From: Oharaeibacter diazotrophicus
Lineage (GTDB): Bacteria > Pseudomonadota > Alphaproteobacteria > Rhizobiales > Pleomorphomonadaceae
Direction of reading: 5' to 3'
Assembly: GCF_004362745.1 (NCBI RefSeq)
Contig: NZ_SNXY01000007.1
Span: 558,001-622,000 of the forward strand
Length of the DNA stretch: 64,000 nucleotides
The translations under genes and the position numbers were made by a program. Below, piece by piece: positions 32,359 to 40,866 of the stretch (its first letter is position 1; each line of letters starts with the position of its first letter). The notes beneath the pieces were generated by a model. The model ran no database searches. It was not told the origin of the DNA and worked only from the letters and a program-made list of their open reading frames with translations.

Positions 32359-33588
32359 ATGATGGTCCGCGGGATCGGCCAGCTCGATGGTGGCGAGCAG
32401 CGGCAACCTGTCGTCGCTGAAATGCCGCCACGTCAGTCCCTGTGCGCGCGCCGGCGCGATCTTCCAGGCCAGCCGTCCGCCATCGCCGCGCCGGAAAGAC
32501 TCGTCGCCGAGCAGGAACGACCAGTGCCGGAACGGCGGTACCTTGCGCTCGCCGTCGGGCATCTCGCGCAGCTTGCGACGCAGCGGCACCCGCGCGCCTG
32601 TCGGTGCTCGGCTGCCGTCGGGGTCGCGGAGGTCGGTGTCGGGTCGCCAGCGCAGCAGCGTCTCGCCGTTGCCGTCGACGTAGGTCACCTCCCGCGGCGC
32701 TATGGCCAACGGCACGCGATCGGGATGGTTCTCCCGGATGTCGATGTAGGGCGCGTGGGCACGGCGCAGGCGATCGCCGAGATCCATCGCGTCCGCGAGC
32801 GTGAGGGCGCGCGCCGCGGCGAACCCTGCCTCGTCGCGCTCCGTCAACGGCTCCTTGCCGTCGCCGGACAGCTCGAGCGCCAGGATCGCGAGGCCGGAGC
32901 GGAAGACGTAGAGGTTCAGCCGGTCGACCTTCGCCGCGAAGACGCGGATCTTCTCGACCGTCTTCTTGCGCACGTGGCCGGTCTCGTCCGTGGACGTCAC
33001 ATCGTACTCGTCGGCGAGTTCGAAGGTCGCCGTCGCGATATCGGTGCGGCGCAACAGATAGAACGGCTCGACCCGCCCCGTCGCCTCGCGTCCCTCGGCG
33101 TAGACCGCCTCCAACACGGGCTCGCCCTCGCCGCGCCGCGTCGCACGCAGCGTGAAGCCCTGCTTGTTGAACAGGAAGTGCTGCACCGTGTCGTGGAAGA
33201 AGGTGTACTCCTCGTAGGACGCCTTCTCGTGCGCCCGCACGGCCTCCGGGTCGGTCGGGCAGGGCGGCGGTACGTGGTCGAGCGTGTCGGGGACGTGCTC
33301 CCACTTGCCGCCGGCCAGCAACTTGGCCATCTCGCCTTCGATCTCGGCGCCGATGTCGAGAGCGCGCGCTGTCCGGTGCGAGTTCCAGAACGTCGCGTCG
33401 GTGCCGGGTGGAAGGTCGAGGGCCAGCGGCCAGAACAGCGTCGCCCGGTAGAAGGCGACGCCGATCTCCGCAGGCGGGCGCGACGCCACCCCGTGCACCC
33501 ACGGGCCCTTCCGCCGCGACCGGCGTCTGGGCGCGTCCGCGCCGAAGGATCGGCGCCGCCGGCGCCACCCGCTCCCCGCGTCCGCCAT
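32308..33588 (-). pseudogene. Truncated CorA-like type III CRISPR ancillary protein, fused to CRISPR repeat
   Basis: The genuine coding part runs from about 33588 (start uncertain, the first about 35 residues are Arg-rich) to 32359. Motifs include FYRATLFWPLALDLP, KWEHVPDTLDH, FFHDTVQHFLFN, RRTDIATATFELADE, RLNLYVFRSGLAILALEL and RHFSDDRLPLLATIELADP. These resemble the soluble N-terminal domain of the CorA-like membrane effectors found with type III CRISPR systems; this assignment is by memory of the family pattern. The C-terminal membrane domain is missing. The frame instead reads into array 2, where the repeat encodes LERGLRP, and stops at 32308. No type III cas genes remain nearby. Confidence 0.45.
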
Positions 33589-33666
33589 GCCCGAGCCCCC
33601 AGGTGCGATCGACGATCCCGAAGGGCAGCCTATTCTACCGGCGCGCGCATTCCAAGCGGGCGGGCG

Positions 33667-34215
33667 TCAAACGAAATGCGAGTGGTCGAACAGCGAGATC
33701 GCGCCTTCGAGTTCCTTGTGGAGGCGGTGCCAGCGGCGGTCGAGGTAGACGAGCGAATGGGCCTCGGGCGGGTCGTCGCCGGGGCGGACCTCGCCGTCGA
33801 GGAGTTCGGCCGCGACCAGCGTCGCGCCGTCGATCGGCAGCGTGCCGAGGCGGCGGGCACGGAACCAGGTGGCGACGGCGGTGTAGCGCGGCTCGCCGGT
33901 CGGCAGGCGCTCCCAGGGCGCGGCGGTGCCGAAGCGCTCCGCGCCGGGGGTGGCGCAGAGCTGCGCGAGGTCGATGTCGGAAAAGCGCAGCAGGTGGATC
34001 ACCATCGTCTCGGCCCGCAGCAGCGGCTCCGACGAGCCGGAGCGGGTGGAGAGCGAGAAGGCGACCACCGGCGGTGCCGCGGCGACCGAGATCAGCGACG
34101 AGACGGTCATTGCCACCGGGCGTTCGCCGGGATCGGCCGTGATCACCGCGACGCCCGCGGGGTGGCGGCGGAAGGCCTCGCGGAAGGCGTCGGTCATGGG
34201 GTTCGGAACGGTCAT
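33667..34215 (-). CDS. Flavin reductase (reductase component of a two-component monooxygenase)
   Basis: A 182-residue protein of the flavin reductase-like FMN-binding family: FRRHPAGVAVITAD, then AMTVSSLISVAAAPPVVAFSL and a VIHLLR block, are characteristic. It would supply reduced FAD or FMN to the oxygenase encoded upstream in the same operon (34364-35584), as HpaC serves HpaB or GraD serves GraA. It is the last gene of the leftward catabolic series; a stem-loop lies between it and the oxygenase gene. Length is normal for the family (about 160-190). Confidence 0.85.
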   Translation of the reverse strand: MTVPNPMTDAFREAFRRHPAGVAVITADPGERPVAMTVSSLISVAAAPPVVAFSLSTRSGSSEPLLRAETMVIHLLRFSDIDLAQLCATPGAERFGTAAPWERLPTGEPRYTAVATWFRARRLGTLPIDGATLVAAELLDGEVRPGDDPPEAHSLVYLDRRWHRLHKELEGAISLFDHSHFV

Positions 34216-34270
34216 CCGCGGGTACTCTCCGGGTTGGCGGCGCGGCAGGGGAAGCGAATCGGAGGGGGAG

Positions 34271-34297
34271 CGATCGGGCGGCGCGACCGCCCGATCG
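34271..34297. terminator. Intra-operonic stem-loop between oxygenase and reductase genes
   Basis: A perfect 11-bp inverted repeat (CGATCGGGCGG / CCGCCCGATCG) with a 5-nt loop lies in the 148-bp gap. There is no T run, so it may act as a weak terminator or an mRNA-stabilising structure that sets the ratio of the two proteins. Confidence 0.5.
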
Positions 34298-34363
34298 GGG
34301 GCGCGGCGCAGGCTCTACCCGCGGCGCGGCGACGTGGAGGCCGACGCGCCGCGGGGCACGGAC

Positions 34364-35584
34364 TCACTTCTTCTCGACGAGGTCGTAGAACTGCCAGACG
34401 CGGTCGGTCCACGAGCCGCCGATGTTGCGGCCGGCTTGGGTGACGACCGACGGGGCGATGGTGAAGTGGTTGGCCGCCACCATCATCTCGCGGAAGGTGC
34501 GCTGGATCACGCCGGCGCGCAGCGACGCTCCGCCGCCGGCGCGGTAGGCGAAGTTGCAGACCTCGACGCCGGCCTCGTGGATCTCCGACTTGGCGAGGTG
34601 AACGAGGCTGATCTGACGGGTGGTGACGGCCGTGCCGGTCTCCACTGTCGCCTCGATGTCGCGCCAGACCTCGAACACGAAGGCGCGGGCGGCGCGGTAG
34701 CGGGCCTCGGCGCGGCCGTAGTCGTGCCAGAACTTCTCGCTCTCGCCGAGCATGCCGGCGCGGCCCGACTTGGAGCGGGCGAACTTGGCGATCTCGTCGA
34801 GCATGCGCCGGCCCTGGCCGAGCGCCCAGCCGGTGTGGCCGATCGCGGCGAGACCGACGACGCCGAGACTGAACAGCTCCTTCAGCCGCTGCGGCGGGGC
34901 GGTCAGGATCGGAAAGACGAGATCGTCGGGCACGAAGACGTCGTCGGCGGCATAGTCGATGCTGCCGGTGCCGCCGAGGCCGAGCACGTCCCAGTTGCCG
35001 AGCTGGACGTGTTCCTCGATCGGCGCGTGGGCGCACATGACGACGACGTTGCCGGCGTCGTCCTTGGCCGGCTTGCCGGTGCCGTCGTCGACGAAGGCGG
35101 CGCTGTGGGAATAGGTGGCGTGGCTGAAGCCGCTGCCGTAGCTCCACCGGCCGGTCAGGCGGTAGCCGCCGTCGACCTTCTTCAGCATGCCGAGCGGGGC
35201 GCCCTGGCCGGAGAAGCGGTTGTCGGTGCCCGGCGCGAACAGCCGCTCGACCGCGCTGTCCGGCAGGAAGGCGGCCGACATCGCGCCGATGCAGCAGTGC
35301 ACCATCGAGACCCAGCCGGCCGAGCCCGACCACCAGGTGATCGCCTCGAGGAGTTCCAGCACCTGGGTCGGCGGCAGCTGCATGCCGCCGAGCGCCTCGG
35401 TGGCGAGGGCGTGCGACATCCTGAGCTGCTTCAGCGCGGCGAAGCTGTCGGGCGTGAGTTCGCCGCGGTCCTCGTCGGCGGGGGCGTTGGCCTCGAGCGT
35501 CGGCCCGATCTCGGCGATCTTCGCCAGGAGATCGCGATGGTCGACGCCGGACCCCCAGTATCCGTGCCTGAGCGGCTTGTTCAT
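34364..35584 (-). CDS. Flavin-dependent aromatic monooxygenase, oxygenase component (acyl-CoA dehydrogenase fold)
   Basis: A 406-residue protein of the acyl-CoA dehydrogenase-like monooxygenase group (HsaA, GraA types). Blocks include LRMSHALATEALGGMQLPP, ITWWSGSAGWVSMVHC, GQGAPLGMLKKVDGGYRLTG and WDVLGLGGTGSIDYAADDVF. It lacks any need for CoA and uses reduced flavin supplied by the reductase 148 bp downstream. With a hydroxyquinol-type dioxygenase and maleylacetate reductase in the same operon, a phenol- or resorcinol-type hydroxylation is the likeliest role. The substrate cannot be read from sequence. Confidence 0.75.
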   Translation of the reverse strand: MNKPLRHGYWGSGVDHRDLLAKIAEIGPTLEANAPADEDRGELTPDSFAALKQLRMSHALATEALGGMQLPPTQVLELLEAITWWSGSAGWVSMVHCCIGAMSAAFLPDSAVERLFAPGTDNRFSGQGAPLGMLKKVDGGYRLTGRWSYGSGFSHATYSHSAAFVDDGTGKPAKDDAGNVVVMCAHAPIEEHVQLGNWDVLGLGGTGSIDYAADDVFVPDDLVFPILTAPPQRLKELFSLGVVGLAAIGHTGWALGQGRRMLDEIAKFARSKSGRAGMLGESEKFWHDYGRAEARYRAARAFVFEVWRDIEATVETGTAVTTRQISLVHLAKSEIHEAGVEVCNFAYRAGGGASLRAGVIQRTFREMMVAANHFTIAPSVVTQAGRNIGGSWTDRVWQFYDLVEKK

Positions 35585-35677
35585 GGCTCTCCTCCTCCTA
35601 TCGGGTGTCTTTCCAGTTCCGGAGGGTCCCGCCTCGTCGGGACCTCCCGCGGGTTCGGCCGTTCGGCCGGTTCGGTG

Positions 35678-36466
35678 TCAGTCGGCGAGGAAGTCGCCGA
35701 TCGGCCGGAGCACGTCCGGCTTCTCCTGCAGGACCAGGTGACCCGCGTCCTCCACGCGGAGCAGCCGGGCGTTTGGCAGGGCCTCGACCCAGAGCGGCGC
35801 CTGGGAGGCCGGCAGCAGCCGGTCCTCGGTGCCCCAGACGACGAGCGCAGGATTGGCGATGCGGGCGAGGAAGCGCCGGAGGTTCGGGTGCCCCATGCCG
35901 AAGGGCGCGAGCACGCGGCCGAGCGTCTCTCCCTCGCGGGCGCGGTCGGCGCCGAAAGCCTCGGCGAAGGCCGGGTCGGTACCGTCGGGGAAGTAGCGCA
36001 GCGCGACGGAGACGTCGTGGGTGAGATAGCCGGGGAAATCCTGCGGCTGGATCGAACCGAGGGCCGCGGCCGGATGCGCCGGATCGTTCAGGCCGGCCGG
36101 GGCCACCAGCACCACCTTGCCGAAGCGTTCGCCGGCGAGGCCGGCGAGTTCGCTCGCCATCCAGCCGCCCATGGAGAAGCCCATCAGGTGGGGCTTCTCG
36201 GGCAAAGCGAGGATGTCGACGAGGTTCAGGTAGTGCAGCACCATGTCGGCCATGCCGGCGACGTGCGGGGCGGGGCCGGAGAAGCCGAAGCCGGGATGGC
36301 TCGGGCAGAGCACGCGGAAGCGGTCGGCGAGGCCTTCGGCGAAGTCGAAGCCCTCTATCGTCGCCGCGCCGTGCAGGTAGAGCACCGGCCGGCCCCGGCC
36401 GATCGCCTTGACGACGGTGCGGACGCCGCCGACGTCGTATTCGAGCGTTTCGAAGGATGCAGTCAT
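35678..36466 (-). CDS. Alpha/beta hydrolase
   Basis: A 262-residue protein. ATG 36466 overlaps the stop of the upstream dehydrogenase gene by 4 bp. Alpha/beta hydrolase features are clear: RPVLYLHGAA (oxyanion-hole HG), MGFSMGGWMA with the nucleophile Ser, WGTEDRLLP with the catalytic Asp, and DAGHLVLQEKP with the catalytic His. The family includes meta-cleavage product hydrolases and carboxylesterases. In this operon it may hydrolyse an ester or a ring-cleavage product. The specific substrate is unknown. Confidence 0.8.
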   Translation of the reverse strand: MTASFETLEYDVGGVRTVVKAIGRGRPVLYLHGAATIEGFDFAEGLADRFRVLCPSHPGFGFSGPAPHVAGMADMVLHYLNLVDILALPEKPHLMGFSMGGWMASELAGLAGERFGKVVLVAPAGLNDPAHPAAALGSIQPQDFPGYLTHDVSVALRYFPDGTDPAFAEAFGADRAREGETLGRVLAPFGMGHPNLRRFLARIANPALVVWGTEDRLLPASQAPLWVEALPNARLLRVEDAGHLVLQEKPDVLRPIGDFLAD

Positions 36467-37497
36467 GTCGTCGCGTCTCCTCGATCGAGATCGGGTCGGA
36501 TCAGAACCTTGCACTGGGTGGTGCGGCGCCTGAGGCCCTCGAAGACCTGCGGCACCTGGCCGAGGCCGATGGTGTCGGTGACGAGCGCCTGCGGCCGGAA
36601 CGGCGTGGCGGCGAGCGCGTCGAGCGCCACGGCGAATTCGTTGCCCTGGTGGAAGAACACGGAGAACAGCAGGTTCACCTCCTTCGACAGCGCGACGAAG
36701 GGATCCCACTCGTCGCCGCCGATGCAGAGGCCGACGCCGACCACGGTGCCCTGCAGCCGCACCGCGCCGACCGCCGCCGCGATCAGGCCGCGCTTGCCGA
36801 CGCACTCGAACACGATGTCCGGGGCGCCGCCGCAGGCGTCCGCGAGCCGTTCGGCGAGCCGTCCGTCGGAGATCGCGAAGGCGGTGGCGCCGAGCGCCAG
36901 CGCGCGGTCGCACTGGTGATCGTGGAGGTCGGCGACGACGACCGCCGCCGCGCCCATCCGGCGCGCCCAGAAGGCGACCAGCAGGCCGATCGGCCCGGCG
37001 CCGAGGATCGCGACGCGGTCGCCGGGCTTCATACCGGAGCGGACGATGCAGTGGAGCGCCACGGCGAGCGGCTCGGCGAGCGCGCCGTCGGCGGTGTCGA
37101 CGCCGTCCGGCAGGCGCACGCACTGGCGGGCGGCGACGGCGACGTGTTCCGCATAGCCGCCGCCGATCAGCGTCATCTCGGGGCAGCGGCCGGGATCGCC
37201 ACGCCGGCACGCCGCGCAGCGGCCGCAGCCGCGCATCGGCACCACGGCGACGCGATCGCCGACGGCGAGGTCGCCGACGTCCGTGCCGGTCTCGACGATC
37301 TCGCCGGCGAACTCGTGGCCGAGCACGAAGCCCGCGCCGATGCCGAAGGGTGCGGGATCCTCGGTGATGTGCAGGTCGCTGCCGCAGATGCCGCAGGCCG
37401 AAACGCGCAGCACCACCTCGTCCGCGCCGGGGCGCGGTTCCGGCACGTCGCCGATCCGCAAGGGGCGCCCGACGGTGTCGAAGATGGCCGCTCTCAT
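36463..37497 (-). CDS. Zinc-dependent alcohol dehydrogenase (MDR family)
   Basis: A 344-residue medium-chain dehydrogenase. CGICGSDLHI and GHEFAGEI hold the catalytic zinc ligands. The structural zinc lobe is GCGRCAACRRGDPGRC. The Rossmann motif is AILGAGPIGLLVA. ATG 37497 overlaps the livM stop, so it is translationally coupled to the transporter. It probably oxidises an alcohol side chain or reduces an aldehyde of the imported aromatic compound. Substrate not predictable; sorbitol- and threonine-type dehydrogenases share this pattern. Confidence 0.8.
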   Translation of the reverse strand: MRAAIFDTVGRPLRIGDVPEPRPGADEVVLRVSACGICGSDLHITEDPAPFGIGAGFVLGHEFAGEIVETGTDVGDLAVGDRVAVVPMRGCGRCAACRRGDPGRCPEMTLIGGGYAEHVAVAARQCVRLPDGVDTADGALAEPLAVALHCIVRSGMKPGDRVAILGAGPIGLLVAFWARRMGAAAVVVADLHDHQCDRALALGATAFAISDGRLAERLADACGGAPDIVFECVGKRGLIAAAVGAVRLQGTVVGVGLCIGGDEWDPFVALSKEVNLLFSVFFHQGNEFAVALDALAATPFRPQALVTDTIGLGQVPQVFEGLRRRTTQCKVLIRPDLDRGDATT

Positions 37498-38540
37498 GGG
37501 ACTTGGTCTCCGTTTCGGCGTTCTGGGATGACGAGGCGGCGGCCGATCGGGAACCACGGCGCGTCGAAGCGGCGGGAGATCAGGCCCCAGATGCCCTTCG
37601 GCGCGAACAGCGCGACGGCGAGGGTCATCAGGCCGAGGACGACGAAATAGGCGGCGCCGTATTCGCCGAACCAGCGGTCGGCGACGAAGAAGATCAGGGC
37701 GCCGATCAGCACGCCCTCGATCGAGCCGATGCCGCCGATCATCACGATGAAGATCGCGACGTTGGCCCACATCGGGTCGAAGGCCGAGCCCGGGGTGATC
37801 CGCAGCTGCGCCATGAAGTAGACCGCGCCGACGAGGCCGCAGCCGACCGCGGCGGCGACGTAGACCAGGAAGCGCAGTCGGCCGACGTCGACGCCCTGGC
37901 TCGCCGCGGCCACCATGTTGTCGCGCATGGCGACGAGGGCGAGGCCGTAGCGCGAGCGCAACAGCCAGTAGCTGCCACCGACGGTGACCAGCAGCATGAC
38001 GGCGCAGAGCAGCGCCATGGCGACGTTGCGCTCGAAGGCCGAGTAGTCCTTCATCACGCGCAGCGACATGCCGGCCCCGGAATTCACCAGCGGCAGGTTG
38101 GTCGAGACGAGGCGGAACACCTCGGCGACCACCCAGGTGCCGATCGAGAAATAGGGTCCGTCGAGCCGGTGCAGCAGCAGATAGGTCGGCACCGCCAGGA
38201 TCGCGGGTACCAAGAGGCCGACGAAGATCGCCAGGAACGGGTTCATGCCGAAGGTCTGGGCGAGCACGAACAGCGCGTAGCCGGCGGCGCCCATGAAGGC
38301 CTGCTGGCCGACCGAGACGAGGCCGGCGTAGCCGGCGAGCAGGTTCCACATCTGCGCCACCGCGACGTAGCAGCAGAGCTCCAGCACCATGCGGATGGTG
38401 CCGGTCGAGGCCCACCACGGCATCGCGACGAGCGCGACCAGCGCCGCGACGGCGACCGCCGTGGCGATCCGGCCGGAGGGGGTCTGGCGGCGGACCATGA
38501 CCTCGGGCGCGGCGGTGTCGGCGAAGGGGACGGCGGTCAT
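37494..38540 (-). CDS. livM: Branched-chain-type ABC transporter permease LivM (transporter A)
   Basis: A 348-residue integral membrane protein with about nine hydrophobic segments and the LivM pattern (QMWNLLAGYAGLVSVGQQAF near the start of the core, GGIGSIEGVLIGALI and YGLALVAMRDN further on). With LivH, LivG, LivF and the binding protein encoded at 40867-42171 it forms a complete Liv-type importer. Because it is embedded among catabolic genes, it more likely imports an aromatic acid or related compound than amino acids. Confidence 0.9.
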   Translation of the reverse strand: MTAVPFADTAAPEVMVRRQTPSGRIATAVAVAALVALVAMPWWASTGTIRMVLELCCYVAVAQMWNLLAGYAGLVSVGQQAFMGAAGYALFVLAQTFGMNPFLAIFVGLLVPAILAVPTYLLLHRLDGPYFSIGTWVVAEVFRLVSTNLPLVNSGAGMSLRVMKDYSAFERNVAMALLCAVMLLVTVGGSYWLLRSRYGLALVAMRDNMVAAASQGVDVGRLRFLVYVAAAVGCGLVGAVYFMAQLRITPGSAFDPMWANVAIFIVMIGGIGSIEGVLIGALIFFVADRWFGEYGAAYFVVLGLMTLAVALFAPKGIWGLISRRFDAPWFPIGRRLVIPERRNGDQVP

Positions 38541-38543
38541 GGC

Positions 38544-39401
38544 TCAGGCCCTTCCGAACAGACCCTGCGGGCGGGTCGCCAGCACGAGGAGGAAGACGAC
38601 GTGGCCGGCGAGGACACCGAAGCCGGGGTCGATGCGGAAGCCGATCGCCTGGGAGATGCCGAGCACCATCGAACCGGCGAAGGCACCCCAGACCGAGCCC
38701 ATGCCGCCGATGATCACCGCCTCGAAGGCGTAGATCAGCTGGGCCGGGCCGTCGGCCGGCGCCACGGTCGAGCGCAGCGCCTGGAACACCGCGGCGAAGC
38801 CGAGGATGCCGACCGCGGTTGCGGTGGCGAGCGCGTAGACCGCCTTCGGGTCGATGCCGGTCATGGCGGCGGCCTCGACGTCGGCGGAGGCGGCGCGCAG
38901 CGCCCGGCCGAAGCGGGTGCGCTTCAGGAGGCGATCGAGCCCGAAGGTGAGGCCGGTCGCCACCGCCAGCACGATCACCGGCAGCAGGCCGATGTAGATG
39001 CCGCCGATCTCGATCGACCGGCTCTCGAGCCCTTCGCCCGGCAGCGACCGGCTGTTGGCCGACCAGATCTGCAGCATCAGGTTCTGCAGCGCGATCGAGA
39101 GGCCGAAGGTGGCGATCAGCGAGGGCAGCGGGTCGTTGCCGACCACGCGATTGAGCACGAGCTTCTGCAGCACCCAACCCATCGCCACCGCCAGCGGCAC
39201 CAGCGCCACCAGCACCGGCAGCGGGCCGAGACCGTAAGCGCCGGCGAGCGAGATGCCGATCAGCGACAACAGGATGACGAGGTCGCCGTGGCTGATGTTG
39301 ACGATGCGCATCACGCCGAACATCAGCGCCATGCCGAGCGCATATTGGGCGTACATGCCGCCGAGAAGGATGCCCTGGACGAGGGCGTCAAGCCATTGCA
39401 T
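38544..39401 (-). CDS. livH: Branched-chain-type ABC transporter permease LivH (transporter A)
   Basis: A 285-residue membrane protein with LivH features: LVQGILLGGMYAQYALGMALMF at the N-terminus, NISHGDLVILL, and EAVIIGGMGSVWGAFAGSMV near the C-terminus. It overlaps the livF stop region by 14 bp. It pairs with LivM to form the membrane channel. Intact and normal in length. Confidence 0.9.
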   Translation of the reverse strand: MQWLDALVQGILLGGMYAQYALGMALMFGVMRIVNISHGDLVILLSLIGISLAGAYGLGPLPVLVALVPLAVAMGWVLQKLVLNRVVGNDPLPSLIATFGLSIALQNLMLQIWSANSRSLPGEGLESRSIEIGGIYIGLLPVIVLAVATGLTFGLDRLLKRTRFGRALRAASADVEAAAMTGIDPKAVYALATATAVGILGFAAVFQALRSTVAPADGPAQLIYAFEAVIIGGMGSVWGAFAGSMVLGISQAIGFRIDPGFGVLAGHVVFLLVLATRPQGLFGRA

Positions 39402-40116
39402 GGCGCACTCCGAAGTAGGCTTCGCCGATCGCCTCGCGGGTGATCTCGGCGGATCGGCCGGTGAGCGTCACGCGCCCCTCCAGCATGCAGTAGAGGCGGT
39501 CGGACGCGGATTGGGCGAGGCCGACGTCCTGCTCGACCACGATCATCGCGGTGCCCTCGGCGCGGATCTCCGGCAGCGCGGCGTAGATCTCGCGGATCAC
39601 CTTGGGCGCGAGGCCGAGGCTGATCTCGTCGCAGAGCAGGACGCGGGGCTGGCAGAGCAGCGCCCGGCCGATCGCCACCATCTGCTGCTGGCCGCCGGAG
39701 AGGCTCTGCACCGGCACCTTCGTCTTCTCCGCGAGGATCGGGAACAGCCGGTGCAGGCGGGCGAGCGTCCAGCCGCCGCGGGCGCCGGCGCGGCCGGCCC
39801 GGTCGATGGCAACGCGCAGGTTGTCCTCCACCGACATACCGGTGAAGAGCCGCCGCCCCTCCGGCACGATGGCGACACCCTTGCCGACCATCTCGTTGGG
39901 CCGGGTGCCGCCGACCGGCGCGCCGTCGAGGCGGACCATGTCGCGGCCGACCGGCAGCAGCCCCATGATCGCGCGCAGGAACGTCGACTTGCCGGCGCCG
40001 TTGGCCCCGATCAGGGCGACGGACTCCCCGGCGTGGAGCTCTGTATCGACGCCGTAGAGTGCCTGGAAGTCGCCGTAGCGGGCGACGAGGCCGTGGGTGG
40101 AAAGGACCGCCGTCAT
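39388..40116 (-). CDS. livF: Branched-chain-type ABC transporter ATPase LivF (transporter A)
   Basis: A 242-residue ATPase from ATG 40116, which overlaps the livG stop by 4 bp. Walker A is GANGAGKST, the signature is LSGGQQQM, and Walker B is RVLLCDEISLGLAP, which is typical of LivF. The C-terminal block MLEGRVTLTG is also LivF-like. It hydrolyses ATP together with LivG. Confidence 0.9.
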   Translation of the reverse strand: MTAVLSTHGLVARYGDFQALYGVDTELHAGESVALIGANGAGKSTFLRAIMGLLPVGRDMVRLDGAPVGGTRPNEMVGKGVAIVPEGRRLFTGMSVEDNLRVAIDRAGRAGARGGWTLARLHRLFPILAEKTKVPVQSLSGGQQQMVAIGRALLCQPRVLLCDEISLGLAPKVIREIYAALPEIRAEGTAMIVVEQDVGLAQSASDRLYCMLEGRVTLTGRSAEITREAIGEAYFGVRHAMA

Positions 40117-40841
40117 GCCTCGATTCCCATGTAGACGCGCTTGACCTCGGGCAGGGCGATCACGTCGGCCGGCAGGCCCTCGGCGATCTTCTCGCCGAAG
40201 TTCAGCACCATCAGCCGGTCGGCGACCGCGAGCAGGGCGTGCAGCACGTGCTCGATCCAGACGATGGTGACGCCGCGGTCGCGGATGCGCCGGACGAGCG
40301 CCACCAGCGCCCCGGACTCCTCGTCGGTGAGCCCCCCGGCGATCTCGTCGAGGAGCAGCAGCTTGGGGTCGGAGGCGAGCGCGCGGGCGAGTTCGAGCCG
40401 CTTGCGGTCGAGCAGCGTCAGCGCGCCGGCCGATACGTTGGCCTTGGCCGAGAGCTCGCACTCGCGCAGGACGTCGGCGCAGAAGGCGTAGCTCGCCGCC
40501 TCCGAGCGGCCGCCGCCGAAGGTGGCGGCGACCAGCAGGTTCTCGAAGGTGGTCATGCCCGCGTAGGGGCGTGGGATCTGGTAGGTCCGCCCGATGCCCA
40601 TCCGGCAGCGCCGGAACGGCGGTTCGGTGCCGAGCGCGACGCCGTCGAGGCGGATCTCGCCGCCCGACGTGCGCAGGTCGCCGCTGATCATGTTGAACAG
40701 CGTCGTCTTGCCGGCCCCGTTGGGGCCGAGCACGCCCAGCACCTCGCCGCGGCGCACGTCGAAGTCGACCTCGTGCAGGACGCGCAGCGAGCCGAAGGAC
40801 TTCGACACGCCGCGGCCGGCGAGGAGGATGGCATCGTTCAT
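40113..40841 (-). CDS. livG: Branched-chain-type ABC transporter ATPase LivG (transporter A)
   Basis: A 242-residue ATPase. Walker A is GPNGAGKTT; the LivG-specific stretch IGRTYQIPRPYAGMTTFENL follows. The usual LSGGQ signature is replaced by LLDRKRLELARALA, as in many LivG-like proteins of this group. Walker B is LLLLDEIAGGLT. It lies 25 bp after the binding-protein gene and overlaps livF. Confidence 0.9.
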   Translation of the reverse strand: MNDAILLAGRGVSKSFGSLRVLHEVDFDVRRGEVLGVLGPNGAGKTTLFNMISGDLRTSGGEIRLDGVALGTEPPFRRCRMGIGRTYQIPRPYAGMTTFENLLVAATFGGGRSEAASYAFCADVLRECELSAKANVSAGALTLLDRKRLELARALASDPKLLLLDEIAGGLTDEESGALVALVRRIRDRGVTIVWIEHVLHALLAVADRLMVLNFGEKIAEGLPADVIALPEVKRVYMGIEA

Positions 40842-40866
40842 GGCGGACCTCCCAGGGGTTCGGCCA

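Noticed and set aside
36457-40134. Long rightward frames opposite the dehydrogenase and Liv genes
   Set aside because: Typical antisense shadows (Arg/Asp/His-rich); the leftward genes have clear motifs and 4-bp overlaps.
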